The position numbers and the translations under genes are program-made. Below, piece after piece: positions 7,937 through 14,397 of a stretch of 35,378 nt of DNA. Source of the DNA: an uncultured bacterium. Its GTDB lineage: Bacteria > Cyanobacteriota > Vampirovibrionia > Gastranaerophilales > Gastranaerophilaceae. The stretch's first letter is position 1; every line of letters starts with the position of its first letter. The notes under the pieces are model-generated. The model saw only the letters and a list, made by a program, of their open reading frames with translations. It was not told where the DNA came from and did not search any database. Location: assembly GCA_905215335.1 (NCBI GenBank), contig CAJMPQ010000017.1, positions 1 through 35,378 on the forward strand, given 5' to 3'.

Positions 7937-8674
7937 TTATTTCAATTCTGCAATTATTTTAAGTGCTTTAGCAAATGAAAATTCTTCAGCTATTCCATTT
8001 CTGTATGTGATACTTCTTTTGATTGCTTCAGCTACATTGTCTAATTGAAATCTCTTATTAGGGTCTGTGAACATATCAAATATATTTCTAAAATATTTTT
8101 GATTTCCTTTTTCATCAGTAACTACCATTGCTTGCATTATATTTTTGATATTTTTAATGTCGTTAGGATATTTTTTTGCAAGTGTTAAGCCTGCATTAAA
8201 TAAATCATCATCAAAATATTGGTTACCATTAGCTTTTAATAATTTAGCTGAGTCGCAAATTTCAGATATTGTTTCTGTAGAATATTTATTAGTTGAGGAA
8301 GCTATTCTGTTTAAAGCATTAAATAATGTTCCTGAGAATTTTTCTTTGTTATTAATTTTTAAAAAGCTAGCATCGTATAATTCTGGTCTTCGTTTTGATA
8401 ATTCTTCTAAAGAGTTTTCTTCAAAGTTGAATATTTTTATTGGTGAGCAAAGATTATTACTAGGGATAATTTTTAAATCATAAGCTTCTACAAAACCTTG
8501 ATCAATGGGCGCTTTAGTATAATGCTTAGGTTCAACATCATATTTGTCATATATTCTGTAGCCGTTTGTTATTTTATCTGTTTCTTCATTAAATAGTTCA
8601 TAATCTCTAAATGTATCTTTTGTGCTGTTAGAAGTAAAAGCAGGTTTATAAGTTTGAATTTTTGAGATTTGCAT
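7937..8674 (-). CDS. hypothetical protein with N-terminal PAFTSN motif
   Basis: 245 residues from the ATG at 8674, which has AGGGGG in front of it. The open frame extends upstream through the tRNA-Ala gene, but that extension is the usual antisense-tRNA artefact and was discarded. It begins MQISKIQTYKPAFTSN, the lineage-typical leader form. The rest is soluble and mostly helical after residue 100; no known domain was recognised. It ends 7 nt from the convergent L,D-transpeptidase gene, with no terminator visible between them. Confidence 0.8.
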   Translation of the reverse strand: MQISKIQTYKPAFTSNSTKDTFRDYELFNEETDKITNGYRIYDKYDVEPKHYTKAPIDQGFVEAYDLKIIPSNNLCSPIKIFNFEENSLEELSKRRPELYDASFLKINNKEKFSGTLFNALNRIASSTNKYSTETISEICDSAKLLKANGNQYFDDDLFNAGLTLAKKYPNDIKNIKNIMQAMVVTDEKGNQKYFRNIFDMFTDPNKRFQLDNVAEAIKRSITYRNGIAEEFSFAKALKIIAELK

Positions 8675-8728
8675 AAAATTCCCCCTAATTTTAGTATATT
8701 TATTATAAATAGGAAAATAATATTTTTT

Positions 8729-8736
8729 GCTATAAT
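8729..8736 (+). promoter_or_regulatory. extended -10 promoter of tRNA-Ala
   Basis: TGCTATAAT is an extended -10 (TGnTATAAT) with a perfect hexamer at 8731-8736, 8 bp before the first base of the tRNA. No good -35 box is seen, which fits an extended -10 promoter. Confidence 0.65.
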
Positions 8737-8744
8737 AAAAATAT

Positions 8745-8817
8745 GGGGCGTTAGCGCAGTTGGTAGCGCACGACACTGGCAGTGTCGGGGTCAGGGGTTC
8801 GAATCCCCTACGCTCCA
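8745..8817 (+). tRNA. tRNA-Ala (GGC)
   Basis: A full cloverleaf: acceptor GGGGCGT/ACGCTCC, D-arm GCGC..GCGC, anticodon stem CGACA/TGTCG with loop CTGGCAG (anticodon GGC at 8778-8780), T-arm AGGGGTTCGAATCCCCT, discriminator A at 8817. The CCA end is not encoded, unlike the fMet and Pro tRNAs here. Its last 10 bases overlap the end of the opposing gene at 8808-9812. Confidence 0.96.
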
Positions 8818-9812
8818 ATTTTTGTATTGTGTTTTTCTATATATTTATCTATTTTTTCGGCCATAAATGTTGAAAAAATTGGTAATATCCCATAATAAAT
8901 TCCTGCGAATATTATTGCCGGTCTTAAAATATTTAAGCCTTCTATATATTTATTTAGTTTTGGATCTGTAGCATTTATTTGTTTAAATTTATCTATAAAT
9001 TTGCTTGTTTTATTTTTGATTAATTTATCGATTCCATATCCACCTAAAAGTGTAATTGCAGTAGATATTACGTTGTTATAAATAAGTGCTTTTTTTCTGT
9101 TTTCTTTGATTTTATTGCTTCTTTGGGTTTGAAATGCAAAAGTTGAAGTTAATAGAATATCAGTTCCTGCAGTAATATGTTTTGCGATATCTTTATCTTT
9201 ATTTTCGTATTTTTTTGCAAAGTTTTGAACTTTAGGATTATCGATAATTTTTCCTAAATTTTTAGCAAGTTTTTCTGATAAATTCCCTGTAAAGTTTACT
9301 TTTTTGTTTTTAGGTTCGTTTGTTATTTCTTGCGGTGAATTTTTATTTTGTTTTTTATTGAAAAACAGTTTGTCCATTAAAATTGGAATTAGTGCAATTG
9401 TTAGAATTGATTTTGGAACAGCTGTGATAAATCCGGCACCTAGTTTGAATAATTGGGTCACTAATTTATATGCTCTTGTTCCAACGAAATTTTCTGAATT
9501 TTTAAGGAATAATTTTGGTTTTTTATCAATATGCTTAACAGCATTTTCAATAGGAAGAGCAATGGCTTCAACCATTCCAAATTTTATTATTCCGGAGCAA
9601 ATAGAATTTGAAATAGCATATTGCTTATTTTCTTTTTCCGTGTCTGGGGTTGAATATATTGCAAGTGGTCTAACTGTTAGAGACATCAATAGTGAAGTGC
9701 CGGCACTGAAAGAGGTGCCGTGTTCTGAAATCTTTTCAAGTCCGTTTAAAAAAGTTTTATTTTTTAATATTCGGGTTGTTATATTATTTTGACTAATTTT
9801 TTTGATATTCAT
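8808..9812 (-). CDS. lineage-specific membrane protein (family of three in this window)
   Basis: 334 residues. Hydrophobic segments lie at about 35-55, 85-105, 118-150 and 240-258, with a last one at about 293-318. The soluble stretch near 170 contains VNFTGN, the recurrent motif of this genome, here internal. The phrases RPLAIY, ENKQYAISNSICSGII and ALPIENAVK align by pattern with the proteins at 10609-11160 and 11153-11677. The second half (AGTDILLTSTFA..., GGYGIDKLI..., RPAIIFAGIYYGILPIF) appears to repeat the same pattern, as if duplicated. AGGA lies before the ATG. The TAG stop lies inside the acceptor stem of tRNA-Ala on the other strand. Function unknown. Confidence 0.8.
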   Translation of the reverse strand: MNIKKISQNNITTRILKNKTFLNGLEKISEHGTSFSAGTSLLMSLTVRPLAIYSTPDTEKENKQYAISNSICSGIIKFGMVEAIALPIENAVKHIDKKPKLFLKNSENFVGTRAYKLVTQLFKLGAGFITAVPKSILTIALIPILMDKLFFNKKQNKNSPQEITNEPKNKKVNFTGNLSEKLAKNLGKIIDNPKVQNFAKKYENKDKDIAKHITAGTDILLTSTFAFQTQRSNKIKENRKKALIYNNVISTAITLLGGYGIDKLIKNKTSKFIDKFKQINATDPKLNKYIEGLNILRPAIIFAGIYYGILPIFSTFMAEKIDKYIEKHNTKIGA

Positions 9813-9824
9813 TTCAGGTTCCTA

Positions 9825-9830
9825 TTTATA
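9825..9830 (-). promoter_or_regulatory. possible -10 box for the membrane-protein gene ending at 9812
   Basis: On the minus strand TATAAA lies 12 nt before the ATG, with TTTTGG 17 bp further upstream. The match is partial, so this is only a candidate. Confidence 0.35.
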
Positions 9831-9906
9831 GTAGACACCACACAAAGCCAAAAGTAAAATGATTTTAACGAATTTTAAAATATTTCAATATTTTATTTGT
9901 TTTATG

Positions 9907-9912
9907 TAGAAT
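9907..9912 (+). promoter_or_regulatory. -10 box directly upstream of pnuC
   Basis: TAGAAT lies 7 nt before the pnuC ATG inside the decamer TATGTAGAAT, which also occurs at 33709-33718 before the XRE regulator. No ribosome binding site lies between, so the transcript may begin at or next to the start codon. The -35 region (TTCAAT at 9884) is weak. Confidence 0.5.
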
Positions 9913-9919
9913 AACATTA

Positions 9920-10612
9920 ATGAAAGTTTGGAGTTTTATCAAAAAAGAATTTGAAGGTTGGGGTAAATACGAGAGAATAATTTTTCCTGCGTGTATTTTG
10001 TTTATAATTTTGCTATCTATTTATATGAGGGATAGTAAAGTTGCACTTGTTTCTGCAATTTGTGGGGTTAGTTATTCAATACTTGCCGGTAAAGGTAAAA
10101 TTTCTTGTTATTTCATTGGTTTATGTGGAACTCTTTGTTATAGCTATATTTCGTATAAAAATTCTCTGTTTGGGAATTTAGCTTTGTATCTTTTTTATTA
10201 TTTACCAATGCAAATTTTGGGTATTTTTAAATGGAAAGATAATTTGAGAAAAGATAAACAAGAAATTGTTAAAACTAAACTGTCGAAAAAAGAACGTTTG
10301 TTATATTTATTGGGGGCTATAATTGCTTCAATAATAATGTATTTTATTTTAATTTATTTTAAAGATAAAAGTCCGGTTATGGATTCTATAACCTCTGTAT
10401 TTTCAGTTATAGGTTTAATACTAACAGTAAAACGCTGTATAGAACAATGGTACGTTTGGTTTGTAGTTAATGGTTTGTCTGTGTTTATGTGGATAGAAGC
10501 TTATTTAAATGGTTCTAATTGTTTTGCAACCATTTTGATGTGGGGTATATATTTCTTGCTATCTATCTACTTTTTATTTAGCTGGAAAAAAGAATTAAAA
10601 GAAAAAATTTAG
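9920..10612 (+). CDS. pnuC: PnuC-type nicotinamide nucleoside transporter
   Basis: 230 residues with about seven hydrophobic helices. Family signatures are the GNLALYLFYYLPMQILGIFKW helix and the later D-S-I-T-S...R-C-I-E-Q-W-Y-V-W-F-V-V-N-G-L-S run, with the Trp/Asn residues that line the substrate channel in PnuC proteins. PnuC facilitates uptake of nicotinamide riboside, which a cytoplasmic kinase then traps. No kinase gene is adjacent. Other vitamin-specific relatives (PnuT, PnuX) exist, so the substrate is probable rather than certain. The stop codon overlaps that of the convergent gene at 10609. No Shine-Dalgarno is seen. Confidence 0.85.
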   Translation: MKVWSFIKKEFEGWGKYERIIFPACILFIILLSIYMRDSKVALVSAICGVSYSILAGKGKISCYFIGLCGTLCYSYISYKNSLFGNLALYLFYYLPMQILGIFKWKDNLRKDKQEIVKTKLSKKERLLYLLGAIIASIIMYFILIYFKDKSPVMDSITSVFSVIGLILTVKRCIEQWYVWFVVNGLSVFMWIEAYLNGSNCFATILMWGIYFLLSIYFLFSWKKELKEKI

Positions 10613-11160
10613 TATTTTTCGTCAGCTTTTTGTATAAATGTTGTCATAGGAGTTCGTTTTTTAGATAAATAATTGCTTAGAGGGTATTTTGTTTCCCCTT
10701 CTGGAGTTTTAAAGAATTTCTTTTCCATTTTTGCAGCTAACGGAGTTGCAAGTAAAGGTACTAAAATTCTTTCAGTAATTACTCCAGATCCTACAAGTGC
10801 AAGTATTGTAGTAAAACTTTTCTTTGCAATATTTATATTTTTAAATTGTGCATTTTTGAACATTGAATCCCAAAGTTTATTTTGAAGTTTTGGGCTTGCA
10901 ATTGCAAAACCTACAACAATTTGTGCGATAGCTGTTACAATTCCTGAAGCCATGTCCATAGCAGCTACAAATGGTCTGCGTTTTTCAGGAATTTTTTCGT
11001 TTTCCATTGTTGTTTTATAACGTACAGAATATGCGAAGACATCTTTTAATACTGAACATACAACAATACTTTTTGCAGCAAAAGCATCATCATTGATTAC
11101 TCTTTTTAAATGATTATTAAAGACCTTCGATTGTGTAATTGGGTTAATTATATTACTCAT
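10609..11160 (-). CDS. lineage-specific membrane protein, second of a coupled pair
   Basis: 183 residues with hydrophobic helices at about 65-90 and 112-140. The order RRPFVAAMDMASGIVTAIAQIVVGFAI followed by a basic linker and then VPLLATPLAAKMEKKFF parallels the neighbouring protein and the one at 8808-9812. The C-terminus is hydrophilic and basic (KKRTPMTTFIQKADEKY). The start overlaps the end of the preceding gene by 8 nt (ATGAGTAA), so the two are translationally coupled. The function is unknown. The two products may form a hetero-oligomer (inference). Confidence 0.8.
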   Translation of the reverse strand: MSNIINPITQSKVFNNHLKRVINDDAFAAKSIVVCSVLKDVFAYSVRYKTTMENEKIPEKRRPFVAAMDMASGIVTAIAQIVVGFAIASPKLQNKLWDSMFKNAQFKNINIAKKSFTTILALVGSGVITERILVPLLATPLAAKMEKKFFKTPEGETKYPLSNYLSKKRTPMTTFIQKADEKY

Positions 11161-11677
11161 TGTCTTTATCCTTTACTAGCATATCTGCAACTTTAGGGAA
11201 TATTCTGTTTGATAGCGCAAGTACAGGAACGTATAATGCTATTGTTAGAATTGTTCCAACTCTATCTTTAAATATATCAAGACAATCTTTGCTTAATTCT
11301 TCCAGAGCTTTTGCTTTGTCGCCTTTTGCGGCTTCTAAAATTTGTTTTGGAATTTCACCTGTCTTTTTTGCATCTTCTACAAGTTTAAATTTAATTTTTC
11401 CTTTAGCGGCTAATTTGTCAATGCCTTTAAATAATAAACCTAGAGAAGCTAACTGTGCGGCAATTGTAATAACTGCCTCTACAGGTTGTTTTATAGCAGC
11501 CCATTTTTTATTTTCTTTAGATTCTTTTGTAAATGGGTTGTACATAATTACAAGTGGAGCAATTGCAAATTTTCCGCCTGCGTTTATATAATTGGCAATT
11601 TTTTCTCCTCCTTGAGAAGAAAATTTTTCTAATGAATTAGCCATTTTTTGATTGAAATTTACTGGTGCAATTCTCAT
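11153..11677 (-). CDS. lineage-specific membrane protein, first of a coupled pair
   Basis: 174 residues beginning MRIAPVNFNQKMANS, with an N-terminal Phe motif of the type seen elsewhere in the window. Hydrophobic segments are at about 33-46, 65-85 and 140-160. The middle is charged (KLVEDAKKTGEIPKQIL). Its pattern (AGGKFAIAPLVIMYNPFTKE, then IKQPVEAVITIAAQLASLGLLFKGIDKL, then PVLALSNRIFPKVADML) parallels the two other membrane proteins of this cluster. It overlaps the next gene by 8 nt. The ribosome binding site is weak (GGATAAG). Confidence 0.8.
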   Translation of the reverse strand: MRIAPVNFNQKMANSLEKFSSQGGEKIANYINAGGKFAIAPLVIMYNPFTKESKENKKWAAIKQPVEAVITIAAQLASLGLLFKGIDKLAAKGKIKFKLVEDAKKTGEIPKQILEAAKGDKAKALEELSKDCLDIFKDRVGTILTIALYVPVLALSNRIFPKVADMLVKDKDNE

Positions 11678-11817
11678 TATTTACTTATCCATGATTCCAT
11701 TTTGAGTATTGTAAGTTATGTGAATATATAAAATTGTTAGTTTATTCATAATTTGTTACACTTTTATGTTTTTTGAATTAGACATATTGCAGTTGTTTAT
11801 GTTTAATATTTGTTTGT

Positions 11818-12600
11818 TTAAAATTTTATTTTTGTAGCAAAATTGAATTGTGAACGCATAGGAGTAGCATCTTCATAATATATTTGGCTTGCTCCAACAT
11901 TAAAATTCATTCTATCATCTTTAAATGGTTTTAGTGAAAATATTACTTCATTTTTGTTACTTCTATCTAAAATGTTTTTTGAATATATTCCTTGTAATGT
12001 AAGATGTTTATTTATTTCATATTCTGGCGAAAAAGAAAAAGTTCCTCTAAATTGTTGGTTAAAATTAGCTAGGCTATTATTTTTATAAGATGTTGTGAAA
12101 GAAAATTTATCTTTTTGGTATTTTGAAAACAATGTTCTTGATTGTTCCATTTGATTTGGAGAAAATGTGTTATCGTATTTTGTTCCAAAGGTTACATCTT
12201 TATATTTTTTTTCTTTAGAAAAGGATTGTGATTTTTTAGAATATATGTCATAGTTTTGGTATTGATTAACATTTTGTGGAGAAATTCTAAAATCTTCATT
12301 TGAAGATGAATCAATAGTTTCAGAATTAGTGATATTACACTTACATTCTTTGTATTTTAATTCTGCATTTTTAGAAATATCCAGTTTAACAGCATCAGAA
12401 TCCTCTGTGTTTTGTGTTTCATTATTATTTGTAGTGTTTATATCATTTTCTGATGGATTATTAATATTGTCAGAAGTGTTTGTAGGTTTAGAATCTTCTA
12501 TAACCATGAAATCTTCTGTTTGAGTGTTACATTTTTGCTTTGCTATTACTGGGTTTATACCTAGCAAGGTTATTAAGAATAATAAGAATATTTTTTTCAT
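11818..12600 (-). CDS. secreted protein, probable outer-membrane beta-barrel
   Basis: 260 residues from the ATG at 12600; an upstream in-frame extension lacks a signal and crosses the promoter, so it was rejected. Residues 1-20 are a clear signal peptide (MKKIFLLFLITLLGINPVIA) with a Val-x-Ala cleavage site. Residues 25-110 are a low-complexity Asn/Thr/Glu/Asp linker. Residues from about 125 contain alternating aromatic/polar strands (YKDVTFGTKYDN, FSFTTSYKN, FRGTFSFSPEY, LTLQGIYSKN, EVIFSLKPF, MNFNVGASQIYY). The protein ends in a strand finishing with Phe, as BAM substrates do. This suggests a small barrel in the outer membrane; the function is unknown. Confidence 0.75.
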   Translation of the reverse strand: MKKIFLLFLITLLGINPVIAKQKCNTQTEDFMVIEDSKPTNTSDNINNPSENDINTTNNNETQNTEDSDAVKLDISKNAELKYKECKCNITNSETIDSSSNEDFRISPQNVNQYQNYDIYSKKSQSFSKEKKYKDVTFGTKYDNTFSPNQMEQSRTLFSKYQKDKFSFTTSYKNNSLANFNQQFRGTFSFSPEYEINKHLTLQGIYSKNILDRSNKNEVIFSLKPFKDDRMNFNVGASQIYYEDATPMRSQFNFATKIKF

Positions 12601-12606
12601 ATCGAT

Positions 12607-12635
12607 ATTATACTTTGTTTTATAAAATCTAACAA
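12607..12635 (-). promoter_or_regulatory. consensus-like promoter of the beta-barrel gene, predicted leaderless
   Basis: On the minus strand TTGTTA (12630-12635), 17 bp, then a perfect TATAAT (12607-12612), 6 nt, then the ATG. There is no room for a leader or ribosome binding site. The geometry equals that of the marR promoter. Confidence 0.75.
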
Positions 12636-12706
12636 ATTTATTATTAAATATTTTTGCAAAAGTTATTGAAATGATTTTATTATGTAATATAGTAGTTGTA
12701 GAAATA

Positions 12707-12724
12707 TTGTTATCATGATAACAA
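12707..12724. promoter_or_regulatory. 18-bp perfect palindromic operator before the DHA2 exporter
   Basis: TTGTTATCATGATAACAA is a perfect palindrome about 18 bp before the exporter ATG and immediately before its ribosome binding site (TAGGGAA). Such sites are typical of MarR or TetR-type repressors of efflux pumps. No regulator gene is adjacent, so the protein must be encoded elsewhere. Confidence 0.75.
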
Positions 12725-12742
12725 ACTTGTAGGGAAATATAT

Positions 12743-14290
12743 ATGGCAAATGAAACTACAAACACCCCAATAAATCCTTATATAGTTGCAATATCAGTTT
12801 TGTTACCTTCATTTTTGGCACTTGCGGCATCATCTGCAACAAACGTATGTCAGCCAAATATTGCAGGGTATTACGGAGCAACTCAATATGAAGCAAATAC
12901 TGTAATTACTTGCTATATAATTTCAGGTGGTATTATGCTTCCGGTTACGGGATATTTAGTACAAGCAATTGGTAAAAAATTGTTGATGTATTATAGTATT
13001 TGGTTATTTTGTTTTGGATGTTTGTTGTGTATATTGGCTCCGAATTTACAAGCATTGATTGGTGCACGTGTAGTTCAGGGAATAGGAAGTGGTTGTATTT
13101 TACCTTTATGTCAAGCTGTTTTATTGGAAGTATTTCCAAAAGAACAGCGTGGTGTTGCTATGGGTTTGTTTGGTGTTGCTGCGATGTTTTCACCTCTGGC
13201 CGGGCCTTTTATGGGAGGGTATCTGACAGATAATTTATCTTGGCAATGGGTATTTATTATAAATATTCCATTATGTATGTTATCGTTCTTATTAGTAAAA
13301 TTGTTTGTTCCAAATGATAGACCTGAAAAGAAACAGAAAAAAAGAAAATTTGATATTATCGGTTATATTTCAATTGTCATAGCAATGGCTTGTATGCAAA
13401 TTGTTTTAGATAAAGGGCAACAATATAATTGGTTTGATACTCCGTGGATTAGTTATTTAACTGGAATTTGTATATTCTCATTTATTTTCTTTTATGTTTG
13501 GGAGTTGGAATATAAAAATCCGGTTATTGATATTCGTGTATTCAAGGATAGAAACTTCCTTTTCGGAACTTTTATTAGCTCTTTTATTAATGTAATGTTA
13601 TATTCTACATTATTATTAGTACCAATGTTTGTACAAAGTTTATTAGGTTATAGCCCATCAATGTCAGGTTTAACAATGTTTCCAAGAGCTATAGTTTGTT
13701 TTGTCTTCTTGTTATTAGTGGGTGAAATATCAAAATATGTAGAGGCAAGATTGTTGGCCGCCATTGGTTTTATAATTATGGGAAGTGCAATTCTATGGTT
13801 GAGTTGTATGAATTTAACTTCTTCAATGCATAGTGTTGTAATTCCTAATTTGTTATTGTGTATTGGGGTTCCGACTGCTTTTGTTCCAATTACTGCTCTA
13901 TCTTTTCAAACTTTACCTCCAAGTAAAAATGCTGATGCCGCTGCATTACATGCTTTGTTTAAGAACGTAATTACAGCTGTTGCGACTTCGGTTTCAGCTA
14001 CATTTATTGCGAGGGTATCTCAAGTTCATCAAACTTATTTGGTTGGTAATTTAGGTTATCATAATGTAATGTTTAGATATAAATTAATGATGTTAAAAAA
14101 TAAATTTTTAATACATTATCCTAGTGTAGTTGCAGCTAAAAAAGCTAATGGTATGTTATATAAAGAACTTTTACAGCAAGCCAGATTAGCTTCGTTCTTT
14201 GATATTTTTGCAGTCTTGGCTGCAATTTGTATTATTGTTATTCCTGTATTATTTTTACTAAAAGTGAAAAAAGCTCCTACTACAAAATAG
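12743..14290 (+). CDS. DHA2-family (EmrB/QacA) drug exporter
   Basis: A 515-residue major facilitator with about 14 hydrophobic helices. The motif-A region is GYLVQAIGKKLLMYYSI. Antiporter motif C is FSPLAGPFMGGYL, followed by the typical SWQWVFIINIP of the EmrB branch. EmrB-type pumps use the proton gradient to expel hydrophobic drugs, bile salts or uncouplers, usually with EmrA and TolC partners. No such partner gene is adjacent. It is a paralogue of the exporter at 21605-23164. The palindrome at 12707-12724 implies repression until an inducer appears. The start has a good ribosome binding site. Confidence 0.9.
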   Translation: MANETTNTPINPYIVAISVLLPSFLALAASSATNVCQPNIAGYYGATQYEANTVITCYIISGGIMLPVTGYLVQAIGKKLLMYYSIWLFCFGCLLCILAPNLQALIGARVVQGIGSGCILPLCQAVLLEVFPKEQRGVAMGLFGVAAMFSPLAGPFMGGYLTDNLSWQWVFIINIPLCMLSFLLVKLFVPNDRPEKKQKKRKFDIIGYISIVIAMACMQIVLDKGQQYNWFDTPWISYLTGICIFSFIFFYVWELEYKNPVIDIRVFKDRNFLFGTFISSFINVMLYSTLLLVPMFVQSLLGYSPSMSGLTMFPRAIVCFVFLLLVGEISKYVEARLLAAIGFIIMGSAILWLSCMNLTSSMHSVVIPNLLLCIGVPTAFVPITALSFQTLPPSKNADAAALHALFKNVITAVATSVSATFIARVSQVHQTYLVGNLGYHNVMFRYKLMMLKNKFLIHYPSVVAAKKANGMLYKELLQQARLASFFDIFAVLAAICIIVIPVLFLLKVKKAPTTK

Positions 14291-14397
14291 ATTTTAAATC
14301 TTCATAAAATTTAATATATATTTTTTAGTAACGCAATATTTTTTTATATATTTTTTTTATAAAAATATGTGGAACTAATTTAGTAGGTGGAATATTT

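Noticed and set aside
8675..8818. Upstream extension of the 7937-8674 gene through tRNA-Ala, giving a MERRGFEPLTP start
   Set aside because: This peptide is the well-known antisense translation of a tRNA T-arm; the ATG at 8674 has a good ribosome binding site.
12601..12765. Longer N-terminus for the beta-barrel gene
   Set aside because: It would put the signal peptide inside the protein and cover a near-consensus promoter.
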